DNA of 64,000 nt. Origin: Simplicispira lacusdiani (GTDB lineage: Bacteria; Pseudomonadota; Gammaproteobacteria; Burkholderiales; Burkholderiaceae_C). Position numbers and translations under genes: made by a program. Below are positions 1 through 8,945 of the stretch, piece by piece. Each line of letters starts with the position of its first letter. Position 1 is the stretch's first letter. The stretch lies in assembly GCF_003604195.1 (NCBI RefSeq), contig NZ_QXGR01000005.1, positions 186,001-250,000 of the forward strand, given 5' to 3'. The notes beneath the pieces are model-generated. The model searched no databases. It was given only the letters and a program-made list of their open reading frames with translations, and was not told where the DNA came from.

Positions 1-257
1 TGGGCGCGCGCCAGCCCTTCCAGGTGATTTCCGGCTACCGCAGCCCCGCCACCAACGCCATGCTGCGCGGCGCGCGCGAGGGCGGCGTGGCCCGGCACAG
101 CCTGCACATGGACGGCAAGGCGCTCGATGTGCGCCTGCCTGGCGTGCCCCTGGCCGACCTGCGCGATGCCGCGCGGTCGCTGCGCCGGGGCGGGGTGGGT
201 TTCTATCCGCGCGAGCAGTTCGTGCACATCGACACGGGCCGCGTGCGCCACTGGTAG
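1..257 (+). CDS. DUF882 / YcbK-like M15-type peptidase, C-terminal part
   Basis: This is the 3' end of a gene that starts before the window; its frame is open back to base 3. About 85 residues are visible. They carry the pattern of the YcbK/DUF882 family: an SGYRSP turn, a His and Asp in SLHMDGKALDVR, then GGVGFYPR and a second His in FVHIDTG. These match the zinc-ligand layout of M15-type D,D/L,D-peptidases acting on cell-wall peptides in the periplasm. The N-terminus, where a Tat or Sec signal would lie, is missing, so export cannot be judged. The substrate is unknown. The gene converges with plsY, ending 13 bases before the plsY stop. Confidence 0.8.
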   Translation, partial: GARQPFQVISGYRSPATNAMLRGAREGGVARHSLHMDGKALDVRLPGVPLADLRDAARSLRRGGVGFYPREQFVHIDTGRVRHW

Positions 258-270
258 GCGCGGGCGCGGT

Positions 271-960
271 TCAGTGGCGCTTGTGCTTCTTGTGCGGCGC
301 GGGGTGCGCCGCGTCGGCGGGCGCGCTTTGATTCTTGCCCTTGCTGCCCAGGCGCGATTCCTTGCCCTGGATGAGGCGGGTGATGTTCTCCTTGTGGCGC
401 CAGATCAGCAGCGCAGACATCACCACGATGGCCGCGACGATGGCACGCTCGGAATACCAGAGCGGCCCGGCGGCCAGCACATAAATGACCGGAGCCGACA
501 CCGCCGCCGACAGCGAAGCCAGCGACGAGTAGCGCGACACCGCCGCCACCAGCAGCCAGACCAGCGCCACCACCAGCCCCAGCCAGCCGCTGATGCCCAC
601 GAGCACGCCCAGCGCGGTGGCCACGCCTTTGCCGCCCACGAAACGGAAGAACACCGGCCACAGGTGGCCCAGGAAGGCCGCCAGCCCCGCCAGCGCCACG
701 GTGCCCTCGCCCAGGCCGTAGGGCTCGCCGAACCAGCGCACCAACACCACGGGCACCCAGCCCTTGACGGCATCGAGCAGCAGCGTGACCACGGCCGCCG
801 CCTTGCTGCCCGAGCGCAGCACGTTGGTGGCGCCCGGGTTCTTGCTGCCGTAGGTGCGCGGGTCGTTCAGGCCCATGGCGCTGGAGACGATGACGGCGAA
901 CGACAACGAGCCCAGCAGGTAGGACGCCAGCACGGCGAGGACGGAATAGACGACGGGCAC
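271..960 (-). CDS. plsY: Glycerol-3-phosphate acyltransferase PlsY
   Basis: PlsY transfers an acyl group from acyl-phosphate to glycerol-3-phosphate in the inner membrane, making lysophosphatidic acid, the first step of phospholipid synthesis. The 229-residue product has about five hydrophobic helices. It contains the family motifs GSKNPGATNVLR near the N-terminus and GHLWPVFFRFVGGKGVAT in the middle, which form the phosphate-binding loops. The C-terminal tail is rich in Lys, His and Ala and is probably cytoplasmic. I chose a GTG start because AGGAG lies a few bases upstream and the hydrophobic segment begins directly after it; an ATG start 45 bases earlier has no comparable site. It stands alone, convergent with the upstream peptidase. 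Confidence 0.95.
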   Translation of the reverse strand: MPVVYSVLAVLASYLLGSLSFAVIVSSAMGLNDPRTYGSKNPGATNVLRSGSKAAAVVTLLLDAVKGWVPVVLVRWFGEPYGLGEGTVALAGLAAFLGHLWPVFFRFVGGKGVATALGVLVGISGWLGLVVALVWLLVAAVSRYSSLASLSAAVSAPVIYVLAAGPLWYSERAIVAAIVVMSALLIWRHKENITRLIQGKESRLGSKGKNQSAPADAAHPAPHKKHKRH

Positions 961-1050
961 GAAACACTCTCCTGAATACTGCGGTGCGCCGCGCGGACGC
1001 GGCACGGGGATGGCGCCGCTGGTGGCGCGGCGCCCATTCTGCCAGCCCGG

Positions 1051-1557
1051 CTATTCCTGCAGCAGCGCGCACTGCACGGGCTGGGCGCCCAGCAGGCGCA
1101 CGCAGGCCCGCGGGTCGATCTGCACCAGGTAGCCCCGGCGCCCGCCGTTGATGGCGATGCGCGGCAAGGCCAGGATGCTTTCCTCGATATAGACCGGCAT
1201 GTCGCGCCGCGTGCCGAACGGCGAGGTGCCGCCCACCAGGTAGCCGCTGTGGCGATGGGCCACCTCGGGCGTGCAGGGCTCGACCGACTTGGCGCCGATC
1301 TGGCGCGCCAGGTTCTTGGTCGAGACCTTGCGGTCGCCGTGCATGAGCACGATGAGCGGCTTGGCGTCCTGGTCCTGCATCACCAGGGTCTTGACCACCT
1401 GGTGCTCGTCCAGCCCGAGCTGGCGCGCGGATTCTGCCGTGCCGCCGTGCTCCACGTACTCGTAGGGGTGGCCGGTGAACTCCACCTGGTGCGCCTTGAG
1501 CATCTGCGTGGCGGGGGTTTCGCTCACATGCGCGGTCTTGCCTTCTTTCTTGGCCAT
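1051..1557 (-). CDS. ybaK: Cys-tRNA(Pro)/Cys-tRNA(Cys) deacylase YbaK/EbsC
   Basis: The 168-residue protein belongs to the YbaK/EbsC branch of the INS-type editing domains related to ProRS. These trans-acting enzymes hydrolyse tRNA mischarged with Cys. Visible family features are the N-terminal TPATQMLKA, the conserved KTLVMQ strand with the lysine needed for activity, and the GGTSPFGTRR loop. Length is typical (about 155-165 residues). It lies 71 bases downstream of the aldo/keto reductase gene on the same strand. The whole gap is filled by a copy of the dispersed palindromic repeat, so this gene's leader is repeat-derived. Confidence 0.93.
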   Translation of the reverse strand: MAKKEGKTAHVSETPATQMLKAHQVEFTGHPYEYVEHGGTAESARQLGLDEHQVVKTLVMQDQDAKPLIVLMHGDRKVSTKNLARQIGAKSVEPCTPEVAHRHSGYLVGGTSPFGTRRDMPVYIEESILALPRIAINGGRRGYLVQIDPRACVRLLGAQPVQCALLQE

Positions 1558-1561
1558 TTTT

Positions 1562-1626
1562 ACTATTATTTTGATAGCTTATAGCGCTTTACCAGCAAGC
1601 GCTATGGGCGGATTTTGCCTCAAAAC
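1562..1626 (+). repeat. Dispersed repeat A, copy 1 (intergenic)
   Basis: An AT-richer stretch reads TTGATAGCTTATAGCGCTTT, then AGCAAGCGCTATGGGCGGAT, then TTTTG. It is an interrupted palindrome around a GCGCTTT/AAGCGC hairpin. The same core recurs at eleven other places in the window. This copy occupies the entire space between the stop of the aldo/keto reductase gene and the start of ybaK. Confidence 0.85.
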
Positions 1627-1628
1627 TG

Positions 1629-2690
1629 TCACAAGGCCGGGTCGCCCAGCTCCCAGCGGATGGCGTCGATCCGTGCCAGCAGCTCGGGCGCAAGCGGCGT
1701 GCCCCAGGCGTCCAGGTCTTCGTCGAGCTGCGCCAGCGAGGTCACGCCGATGATGGTGCTGGCCACCTGCCACTTGGTGTAGCAAAAAGCCAGCGCCATC
1801 TGCGTGGGCGTGAGGCCGTGCTCGCGCGCGAGCTGGTTGTAGCGGCGCGCGGCGGCCAACGCCTCGGGCCGGCCCCAGCGCTGCTTGCGCACCGATTCGT
1901 AGCGCGCCATGCGCGCGCCCTGCGGCGCATCCGCGCCGGTGGTGCCGCTCTGGTCGAACTTGCCCGTCAGCAGGCCAAAGGCCAGCGGCGAATAGGCCAG
2001 CAGCGACACGCCGAGGCGGTGGCAGGTTTCATCGAGCGCGTTCTCGTAGGTGCGGTTGAGCAGGCAGTACGGGTTCTGCACCGAGGCCACGCGCGGCAGG
2101 CCGTGCTGCTCGGCCAGGCGCACGAATTCGTGCACGCCGTAGGGCGTCTCGTTCGACAGGCCGATGGCGCGCACCTTGCCCGCCTTGACCAAGCCCGCCA
2201 GCGCGTCGAGCTGCTCGTGGATGGGCGTCTGCGACACCTCCTTGGCCGGGTCGTAGTAGCGCGTACCGAAGGCGGGCACGTGACGCTCGGGCCAGTGGAT
2301 CTGGTAGAGGTCGATCACGTCGGTCTGCAAGCGGCGCAGGCTGCCCTCGCACGAGGCCACGATGTCGGCCGCCGTCATGCCCTTGCCCTCGCGGATCCAG
2401 GGCATGCCGCGCGACGGACCGGCCACCTTGGTGGCCAACACCACCTTCTGCCGCCGGCCGGGGTTCCGCGCAAACCAATGGCCGAGGATGGTTTCGGTGG
2501 CGCCATAGGTCTCGGCGCGCGCGGGCACGGCGTACATCTCGGCCGTGTCGAGGAAGTTCACGCCGCGCTCCAGCGCGCGGTCGAGGATGGCGAAGGCGTC
2601 CGGCTCGGCCACCTGTTCGCCGAAGGTCATGGTGCCCAGGCAGATGGGGGAAACCTGCAGATCGCTCTGGCCGAGGGGGATGGTGTTCAT
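1629..2690 (-). CDS. Aldo/keto reductase (Tas-like)
   Basis: The 353-residue NADPH-dependent aldo/keto reductase is closest in pattern to E. coli Tas. The (beta/alpha)8 barrel catalytic tetrad is visible: Asp48 and Tyr53 in DTAEMY, Lys88 in LATKVAG and His132 in DLYQIHWPER. A long insertion after the His (residues about 135-155) is typical of the Tas group. The C-terminal IIGVTSLAQL segment is the usual cofactor-phosphate region. The physiological substrate is unknown; enzymes of this kind reduce aldehydes. It starts with ATG after GGAGAACGC and is divergent from the alpha/beta hydrolase at 2829. The two promoters share 138 bases. Confidence 0.93.
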   Translation of the reverse strand: MNTIPLGQSDLQVSPICLGTMTFGEQVAEPDAFAILDRALERGVNFLDTAEMYAVPARAETYGATETILGHWFARNPGRRQKVVLATKVAGPSRGMPWIREGKGMTAADIVASCEGSLRRLQTDVIDLYQIHWPERHVPAFGTRYYDPAKEVSQTPIHEQLDALAGLVKAGKVRAIGLSNETPYGVHEFVRLAEQHGLPRVASVQNPYCLLNRTYENALDETCHRLGVSLLAYSPLAFGLLTGKFDQSGTTGADAPQGARMARYESVRKQRWGRPEALAAARRYNQLAREHGLTPTQMALAFCYTKWQVASTIIGVTSLAQLDEDLDAWGTPLAPELLARIDAIRWELGDPAL

Positions 2691-2790
2691 GCGTTCTCCG
2701 TGAAAAGGGCGCGGACCAGTTTACGGGGCCTGGGCGCGCCGCGCTGTCTCCCGCGCTTTGACCAGGGCCGGCAGCGGACATGTCCCGCGA

Positions 2791-2816
2791 TTGACACAAG
2801 CCAAGCGGTCGCTTGG
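2791..2816 (+). promoter_or_regulatory. Candidate promoter with palindromic operator
   Basis: A perfect -35 hexamer TTGACA is followed by the palindrome CCAAGCG-GT-CGCTTGG at 2801-2816. This sits exactly where the spacer between -35 and -10 would be; a weak -10 (GGTAAT or TAATAT) follows at 2815-2822. The arrangement suggests a repressor site for the hydrolase gene starting at 2829, possibly also affecting the divergent reductase. No regulator gene is adjacent and no binding family can be named from the sequence. Confidence 0.45.
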
Positions 2817-2828
2817 TAATATTGCCCC

Positions 2829-3749
2829 ATGTACCAAGCCCGCCAGACCTCGCGCAGCGAATTCGTTGCCATCCGCCAGTTGAACTACCACGTGCGCCTG
2901 TGGGGCCCGGAGACCTCCGCCCTGCCGCCGCTGGTGCTGGTGCATGGCTGGATGGACGTGGGCGCGTCGTACCAGTTCGTCGTCGATGCCTTCGGCGAAG
3001 ACTTCCTGCGCGGGCGCCGCATCATCGCGCCCGACTGGCGGGGCTTTGGCCTCACGGCGCCGCCCGTGCCCACGGACCACTACTTCTTCCCCGACTACCT
3101 GGCCGACCTCGACCAGTTGCTCGACCACTACGCGCCCGGCATGCCGGTGGACCTGGTGGGCCACAGCATGGGCGGCAACGTGGTCATGTTCTATGCCGGC
3201 GCACGGCCCGAGCGCGTCCGCCGCCTCGTCAACCTCGAAGGTTTCGGCATGCCCGCCAGCAAGCCGGCCAAGGCCCCCGGGCGCTATGCCCAGTGGATGG
3301 ACGAACTCAAGGCCCTGCAACGCGGCGAGATGGCCCTCAAGACCTACGACAGCGTGGACGGCGTGGCCCGGCGGCTGATGAAGACCAACCCGCGCCTCTC
3401 GCAGGACAAGGCCGGCTGGCTGGCCCAGCACTGGGCCCGCCCCAACGCGCAGGGCCAGTGGGAGATCCTGGGGGATGCCGCGCACAAGATCGTCAATGCG
3501 CAGCTGTTCCGCGTGGACGAGGTGCTGGCGCTCTACGCCGCCATCACCGCGCCCACGCTGGCCGTGGAGGCCAGCGACGACAGCCTCGGGCTGTGGTGGA
3601 AGGGCCGCTACACGCTCGACGAATACCACGCCCGTCTGCGCAGCGTGCCCGACTGCCGCACGGCGCAGGTGGCGGACGCGGGCCACATGCTGCACCACGA
3701 CCAGCCGCAGGCCGTGGCCGCGCTGATCGAGGCGTTTCTCGGTCCATGA
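2829..3749 (+). CDS. Alpha/beta hydrolase
   Basis: The 306-residue alpha/beta-hydrolase fold enzyme has the nucleophile elbow GHSMGG with Ser113. The oxyanion loop is VHGWMD near residue 39, the likely acid is Asp250 or Asp251 in EASDD, and the base is His286 in DAGHMLHH. This is a complete Ser-Asp-His triad, so the protein should be an active esterase or related hydrolase, probably cytoplasmic because no signal peptide is seen. Substrate cannot be predicted. It stands alone, divergent from the aldo/keto reductase, with a palindromic site in its promoter region. Confidence 0.9.
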   Translation: MYQARQTSRSEFVAIRQLNYHVRLWGPETSALPPLVLVHGWMDVGASYQFVVDAFGEDFLRGRRIIAPDWRGFGLTAPPVPTDHYFFPDYLADLDQLLDHYAPGMPVDLVGHSMGGNVVMFYAGARPERVRRLVNLEGFGMPASKPAKAPGRYAQWMDELKALQRGEMALKTYDSVDGVARRLMKTNPRLSQDKAGWLAQHWARPNAQGQWEILGDAAHKIVNAQLFRVDEVLALYAAITAPTLAVEASDDSLGLWWKGRYTLDEYHARLRSVPDCRTAQVADAGHMLHHDQPQAVAALIEAFLGP

Positions 3750-3907
3750 AGAAAACAGGCTGCAAGGCCCGTTCATCCTGCGCCATGCGCTATCTTTTCT
3801 GAATCCATTGCCCCGCCCTGCCTGGCCCGCGCCATCCAAAATGCGGCGCGGCGCGGCGCATGAGAAAATCGCGGGTTATTTGTCAGAACAATTCAGGATT
3901 GCACACC

Positions 3908-5012
3908 ATGGAAGCAGAACGCATCAACCAGATCGGCAACACCCTCCAGGACTTGGCCACGCGCACGGCCGAGTTACGGAGGTATCTTTGACTTCGATGC
4001 CAAATTCGAACGCCTGCGCACGGTAAACGCCTCGCTGGAAGACCCTTCGGTCTGGAACGATCCGAAGAAGGCCCAGGAACTGGGCAAGGAACAGAAGTCG
4101 CTCAACGCCGTCGTGCTCACGCTCGACAAGCTCACGCATGAGCTGGCCGACAACGCCGAGCTGTACGAGATGAGCAAGGAGGAAGGCGACGAGGCCGGCC
4201 TCCAGACCATCGAGGCCGAGACCGGCAAGCTGCGCCCCATGGTGGAAGAGCTGGAATTCCGCCGCATGTTCAGCAACGAGGCCGACCCGCTCAATTGCTT
4301 TGTGGACATCCAGGCCGGCGCCGGTGGCACCGAGGCCTGCGACTGGGCCAGCATGCTGCTGCGCCAGTACCTCAAGTACGCCGAGCGCAAGGGCTTCAAG
4401 GCGACGGTGGAAGAAGAAACACCGGGCGACGTGGCCGGCATCAAGAGCGCCACGATCCACATCGAAGGCGAGTACGCCTATGGCCTGCTGCGCACCGAAA
4501 CCGGCGTGCACCGCCTGGTGCGCAAGTCGCCCTTCGACAGCTCGGGCGGCCGCCACACCAGCTTTGCTTCGCTGTTCGTCTACCCCGAGATCGACGACTC
4601 GATCGAGATCAACATCAACCCGTCCGACGTGCGCACCGACACCTACCGCGCTTCCGGCGCGGGCGGCCAGCACATCAACAAGACCGACTCGGCCGTGCGC
4701 CTGACGCACATGCCCACCGGTATCGTGGTGCAGTGCCAGGACGGCCGCAGCCAGCACAGCAACCGCGACGTGGCCTGGCAGCGCCTGCGCTCCAAGCTCT
4801 ACGACTTCGAGATGCGCAAGCGCATGGAAGAGCAGCAGAAACTGGAAGACACCAAGACCGACGTGGGCTGGGGCCACCAGATCCGCAGCTACGTGCTGGA
4901 CAACAGCCGCATCAAGGACCTGCGCACCAACGTCGAAATCTCCGCCACGCAGAAAGTGCTGGACGGCGACCTCGACGCGTTCATCGAAGCCTCGCTCAAG
5001 CAAGGCGTATAA
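3908..5012 (+). CDS. prfB: Peptide chain release factor 2 (programmed +1 frameshift)
   Basis: RF2 ends translation at UAA and UGA. The reading frame is joined: 3908-3988, then 3990-5012. Codon 27 is CTT followed by an in-frame TGA at 3989-3991, and the ribosome shifts +1 to read GAC. The result is a 367-residue protein, close to E. coli RF2 (365). The stop-codon-reading tripeptide SPF is at 207-209 and the catalytic GGQ at 252-254. The residue matching E. coli position 246 is Ala, the form found in most bacteria, not the Thr of E. coli K-12. The frameshift lets RF2 control its own level. It is followed 9 bases later by pepN. Confidence 0.97.
3978..3992 (+). promoter_or_regulatory. prfB programmed +1 frameshift site
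   Basis: An internal Shine-Dalgarno-like GGAGG (3978-3982) lies three bases before the slippery codon CTT (3986-3988). TGA follows at 3989-3991 and then C. This is the standard RF2 autoregulation cassette: when RF2 is scarce the ribosome pauses at TGA and slips forward one base. It is not a sequencing error or pseudogene. Confidence 0.96.
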
Positions 5013-5021
5013 GGAAAACCC

Positions 5022-7748
5022 ATGCCCTCAATGCGTGACGCGCAGGCTCCGGCCACCGCCATCCACCGCGCCGACTACCAGGCCCCGGCCTGGTGGATCG
5101 ACACCGTGGACCTGGCCTTCGACCTGGACCCCGCCAAGACCCGCGTGCTCAACAAGATGCGCGTGCGCCGCAACCCCGCGGTGCCCGCGCAGCCGCTGCG
5201 CCTGCACGGCGAGGAGCTGAACCTCTCGCGCGTGCTGGTCAACGGCGCGGGCACCTCGTTCAAGATGGACGGCGATCAGCTCGTGCTGGAGAACCTGCCC
5301 GAAGGCACGGAAGCCTTCGACCTGGAGATCTTCACCACCTGCGCGCCCGCCAAGAACACGCAGCTCATGGGCCTGTACGTGAGCCAGGGCACCTTCTTCA
5401 CGCAGTGCGAGGCCGAGGGCTTCCGGCGCATCACCTACTTCCTCGACCGGCCCGATGTCATGGCCAGCTACACCGTGCTGCTGCGCGCCGACAAGGCTCA
5501 GTATCCGGTGCTGCTGTCCAACGGCAACCTGGTCGAACAGGGCGAGCTCGAAGGCGGCCGCCACTTCGCCAAATGGGTCGACCCGCACAAGAAGCCGAGC
5601 TACCTGTTCGCCCTGGTAGCGGGCAAGCTGGTGGCGCGCCAGCAGCGCATCGTCTCGCGTTCGGGCAAGGAGCACTTGCTGGAGGTGCATGTGCGCCCCG
5701 GCGACCTGGGCAAGACCGAGCACGCCATGAACTCGCTCATGGCCAGCGTGGCCTGGGACGAGGCACGCTTCGGCCTGCCGCTGGATCTGGAGCGCTTCAT
5801 GATCGTCGCCACCAGCGACTTCAACATGGGCGCCATGGAGAACAAGGGCCTGAACATCTTCAACACGAAGTACGTTCTGGCCAGCGAATCCACCGCCACC
5901 GATGTGGACTTCGCCAACATCGAGAGCGTGGTCGGCCACGAGTACTTCCACAACTGGACGGGCAACCGCGTCACCTGCCGCGACTGGTTCCAGCTCAGCC
6001 TGAAGGAGGGCCTGACCGTCTTCCGTGATCAGGAATTCAGCATGGACCTGGCGGGCAGCCCCTCGGCGCGCGCCGTCAAGCGCATCGAGGACGTGCGCGT
6101 GCTGCGCACCGCCCAGTTCCCCGAGGACGCCGGCCCCATGGCCCACCCGGTGCGGCCCGACAGCTACATCGAGATCAACAACTTCTACACCGTCACCATC
6201 TACGAAAAGGGTGCCGAGGTCGTGCGCATGATGCACACCCTGGTGAGCCGTGACGGTTTCGCCCGGGGCATGAAGCTCTATTTCGAGCGCCACGACGGCC
6301 AGGCCGTGACCTGCGACGACTTCGCCCAGGCCATCGCGGATGCCAACCCGGGCTCCGAACTGGCCCAGCGGCTGGACCCGTTCAAGCGCTGGTACAGCCA
6401 GGCCGGCACGCCGCATGTGCGCGCCACGGGCCAGTACGACGCCGCCGAGCGCCGCTATACCCTCACCCTGGCGCAAAGCTGCGCGCCCACTCCGGGGCAG
6501 CCCACCAAGGCGCCCTTCGTCATCCCCGTGGAGCTGGGCCTGCTCGCGCAGGACGGCCGCGCCCTGCCCCTGCAGCTCGACGGCGAGACCGCCCCTGGCG
6601 CCGCCACGCGCACCGTGGTGCTGGCCGAGACCAGCCTGCAGCTCACGTTCGTGAATGTGGACAGCGCCCCCGTGCCCTCGCTGCTGCGCGGTTTCAGCGC
6701 GCCCGTGGTGCTGGACTGCGATTACAGCGACGACGACCTGCGGACCCTGCTGGCGCACGACAGCGACGCCTTCAACCGCTGGGAGGCCGGCCAGCGCCTG
6801 GCCCTGCGCATCGCTATCAATACCATAGCTGACAGCGCAATCCAGGCGGGCGTAAACGGCCAAATAAGCCAAAACATTCTGCCCGCCAGCTTCATCGAAG
6901 CCATGCGCGGCGTGCTGCGCCACCCCGAACTCGATCCCGCCTTCAAGGAACTGGCGCTCGCGCTGCCGTCCGAGACCTACATCGCCGAACAGCTCGCCGT
7001 GGTGGACCCGCAGCGCGTGCACGCCGTGCGCGAGGCCATGCGCCTGCAGCTCGCCCTGGCCCTGCAGACCGACTGGCAATGGGCCTACGAGCAGCACCAG
7101 CACACGGGTGCCTACCGCCCTGACGCCGCCTCGGCCGGGCGCCGGGCGCTGGCGGGCATGGCGCTGTCGATGCTGTGCCTGGCGGCACAGCAAACCGGCG
7201 ATACCGTCTGGCCGGGCAAGACGCTGCAGCGCTTCAAGGATGCGGGCAACATGACCGACCGCTTCAACGCGCTCAGCGCCCTCGTGGGCAGCGGCCATGC
7301 CCTGGCTGCGCCCGCGCTGGCGCGCTTCCACCAGCTCTTCAAGGATGAGCCGCTGGTCATCGACAAGTGGTTCGCGCTGCAGGCGGGCAGCCCCGACCGG
7401 GGCGGCAACGTGCTGCCCATCGTGCGCCAGCTCATGCAGCACCCGGACTTCAGCCTGAAGAACCCGAACCGCGCGCGCAGCGTCATCTTCAGCTACTGCA
7501 GCGCCAACCCCGGCGCCTTCCACCGCCAGGACGCGGCCGGCTACGTGTTCTGGAGCGAGCGCGTCATCGAGCTCGACGCCATCAACCCGCAGGTGGCCGC
7601 GCGCCTGGCGCGCGCCATGGACCGCTGGAAGAAACTCGCCGAACCCTGGCGCACCGCCGCCCGCGAGGCCATCGCCCGCGTGGCCGCCCGCGAGGGCCTG
7701 AGCAACGATGTGCGCGAGGTCGTCACCCGCGCACTGGCCGACGAATAA
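5022..7748 (+). CDS. pepN: Aminopeptidase N (M1 family)
   Basis: The 908-residue cytoplasmic zinc aminopeptidase removes N-terminal residues from peptides. The exopeptidase motif GAMEN is at 270-274. The zinc motif HEYFH is at 306-310 with the third ligand Glu329 in [11 protein letters not shown]-terminal helical domain (DUF3458 type) is present, and the length is close to E. coli PepN (870). It begins nine bases after prfB behind AAGGAAAA; a second ATG three codons in is possible. Residues about 598-620 are encoded by a copy of dispersed repeat A. Its codons (ATA twice, GTA) are unlike the rest of the gene, yet the frame continues. This lies in the C-terminal domain, away from the active site. 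Confidence 0.97.
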   Translation: MPSMRDAQAPATAIHRADYQAPAWWIDTVDLAFDLDPAKTRVLNKMRVRRNPAVPAQPLRLHGEELNLSRVLVNGAGTSFKMDGDQLVLENLPEGTEAFDLEIFTTCAPAKNTQLMGLYVSQGTFFTQCEAEGFRRITYFLDRPDVMASYTVLLRADKAQYPVLLSNGNLVEQGELEGGRHFAKWVDPHKKPSYLFALVAGKLVARQQRIVSRSGKEHLLEVHVRPGDLGKTEHAMNSLMASVAWDEARFGLPLDLERFMIVATSDFNMGAMENKGLNIFNTKYVLASESTATDVDFANIESVVGHEYFHNWTGNRVTCRDWFQLSLKEGLTVFRDQEFSMDLAGSPSARAVKRIEDVRVLRTAQFPEDAGPMAHPVRPDSYIEINNFYTVTIYEKGAEVVRMMHTLVSRDGFARGMKLYFERHDGQAVTCDDFAQAIADANPGSELAQRLDPFKRWYSQAGTPHVRATGQYDAAERRYTLTLAQSCAPTPGQPTKAPFVIPVELGLLAQDGRALPLQLDGETAPGAATRTVVLAETSLQLTFVNVDSAPVPSLLRGFSAPVVLDCDYSDDDLRTLLAHDSDAFNRWEAGQRLALRIAINTIADSAIQAGVNGQISQNILPASFIEAMRGVLRHPELDPAFKELALALPSETYIAEQLAVVDPQRVHAVREAMRLQLALALQTDWQWAYEQHQHTGAYRPDAASAGRRALAGMALSMLCLAAQQTGDTVWPGKTLQRFKDAGNMTDRFNALSALVGSGHALAAPALARFHQLFKDEPLVIDKWFALQAGSPDRGGNVLPIVRQLMQHPDFSLKNPNRARSVIFSYCSANPGAFHRQDAAGYVFWSERVIELDAINPQVAARLARAMDRWKKLAEPWRTAAREAIARVAAREGLSNDVREVVTRALADE
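6812..6880 (+). repeat. Dispersed repeat A, copy inside pepN (in frame)
   Basis: The segment shows the order CCATAGCTGACAGCGC, GGGCGTAAACGGCCAAAT, then AGCCAAAA, matching the intergenic copies at 1562 and 18407. It is AT-richer than its surroundings. It is read in the frame ATA GCT GAC AGC, the same frame used in the miaA and permease copies. Confidence 0.7.
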
Positions 7749-7759
7749 GGAGAACAAGC

Positions 7760-8767
7760 ATGGCAAAACGAATCAGCCTGACCCGCTACCTGGTGGAACA
7801 GCAGCGCGTGGCGGGCCATATCCCGTCCGAGCTGCGCCTGCTGCTCGAAGTGGTGGCACGCGCCTGCAAGAGCATCAGCCAGGCCGTCAACAAGGGTGCC
7901 CTGGGCGGCGTGCTCGGCAGCGCCGAGAGCGAGAACGTGCAGGGCGAGATGCAGAAGAAGCTCGACATCATCGCCAACGAGGTGCTGATCGAGGCCAACG
8001 AATGGGGCGGCCACCTGGCCGCCATGGCCAGCGAGGAAATGGACGGCATCTACGTCGTGCCCAACCGCTACCCCAAGGGTGAATACCTGCTGCTGTTCGA
8101 TCCCCTGGACGGCTCGTCCAACATCGACGTGAACGTGAGCATCGGCACCATCTTCAGCGTGCTCAAGAAGCCCGAGGGTGACCGTGGCGTCGAGGAGACC
8201 GACTTTCTCCAGCCCGGCAGCCACCAGGTGGCCGCGGGCTACTGCGTCTACGGCCCGCAAACCACGCTGGTGCTCACCGTGGGCGACGGCGTGGCCATGT
8301 TCACGCTCGACCGCGAGCAGGGCTCGTTCGTGCTGACGCAGGAAAACGTGCGCATTCCCGAGGACACCAAGGAATTCGCCATCAACATGAGCAACATGCG
8401 CCACTGGGACGAGCCCGTGAAGCGCTACATCGACGAATGCCTGCAGGGCAAGGAAGGCCCGCGCGGCAAGGACTTCAACATGCGCTGGATCGCCAGCATG
8501 GTGGCCGACGTGCACCGCATCATGTCGCGCGGCGGCATCTTCATGTACCCCTGGGACAAGCGCGAGCCCAACAAGCCCGGCAAGCTGCGCCTGCTGTACG
8601 AAGCCAACCCCATGGGCTGGCTCATCGAACAAGCCGGCGGCGCCGCCACCAATGGCCGCCAGCGCATCCTCGACATCCAGCCAGGACTCCTGCACGAGCG
8701 TGTGAGCGTGATCCTGGGCTCAAAAAATGAGGTTGAGCGCGTGACAAGCTACCATTCCACGCTATAA
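7760..8767 (+). CDS. fbp: Fructose-1,6-bisphosphatase, class I
   Basis: The 335-residue enzyme hydrolyses fructose-1,6-bisphosphate to fructose-6-phosphate in gluconeogenesis. The metal-binding signature FDPLDGSSN lies at residues 113-121, with the EE pair around 92-93. The C-terminal substrate region [12 protein letters not shown] is intact. Length and motifs fit class I Fbp. The start follows AAGGAGAA. It is 11 bases after pepN, so the two are probably co-transcribed. The stop codon TAA lies within the -10 box of the tRNA-Thr promoter that follows. Confidence 0.97.
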   Translation: MAKRISLTRYLVEQQRVAGHIPSELRLLLEVVARACKSISQAVNKGALGGVLGSAESENVQGEMQKKLDIIANEVLIEANEWGGHLAAMASEEMDGIYVVPNRYPKGEYLLLFDPLDGSSNIDVNVSIGTIFSVLKKPEGDRGVEETDFLQPGSHQVAAGYCVYGPQTTLVLTVGDGVAMFTLDREQGSFVLTQENVRIPEDTKEFAINMSNMRHWDEPVKRYIDECLQGKEGPRGKDFNMRWIASMVADVHRIMSRGGIFMYPWDKREPNKPGKLRLLYEANPMGWLIEQAGGAATNGRQRILDIQPGLLHERVSVILGSKNEVERVTSYHSTL

Positions 8768-8768
8768 T
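8741..8768 (+). promoter_or_regulatory. tRNA-Thr promoter overlapping the fbp 3' end
   Basis: GTGACA at 8741-8746, a 16-base spacer and a perfect TATAAT at 8763-8768 lie 15 bases before the mature tRNA 5' end. The -10 hexamer contains the fbp stop codon TAA at 8765-8767, so the promoter is embedded in the end of the preceding gene. Confidence 0.7.
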
Positions 8769-8782
8769 TTAAATCTTACGTA

Positions 8783-8858
8783 GCCGGTGTAGCTCAGTCG
8801 GTAGAGCAGCTCATTCGTAATGAGAAGGTCGGGTGTTCGATTCATCTCTCCGGCACCA
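8783..8858 (+). tRNA. tRNA-Thr (anticodon CGT)
   Basis: The 76-base tRNA has the D-loop GTAGCTCAGTCGGTAGAGCA, anticodon loop TTCGTAA with CGT at 8816-8818 (reads ACG), T-arm GGTGTTCGATTC and a genomically encoded CCA end. The acceptor stem GCCGGTG pairs with CTCCGGC except for one T-T mismatch. The CGT anticodon identifies threonine. Confidence 0.97.
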
Positions 8859-8863
8859 AATGG

Positions 8864-8896
8864 AAAGCCCTGACTCGCAAGAGTCAGGGCTTTTTT
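8864..8896 (+). terminator. Rho-independent terminator after tRNA-Thr
   Basis: An 11-bp perfect stem (AGCCCTGACTC / GAGTCAGGGCT) with the loop GCAA is followed by six T. It ends the tRNA transcript six bases after the CCA end. The A-run on its left side may let it also stop umuC transcription from the other strand. Confidence 0.92.
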
Positions 8897-8945
8897 CTTT
8901 GGCTCCGAATGTTTTAGCGTGCCATGGCGCAGCCAATCCAGCAAT

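Noticed and set aside
3908..3991. Apparent broken reading frame at the start of prfB
   Set aside because: The stop lies in the standard RF2 frameshift cassette, and the joined protein has the normal length and motifs.
5028..7766. Very long open frame of about 900 codons opposite pepN, and similar long frames opposite other genes (for example 36717-39881)
   Set aside because: These are the usual antisense shadows of GC-rich coding sequence; they show no recognisable domains, and the sense genes are certain.
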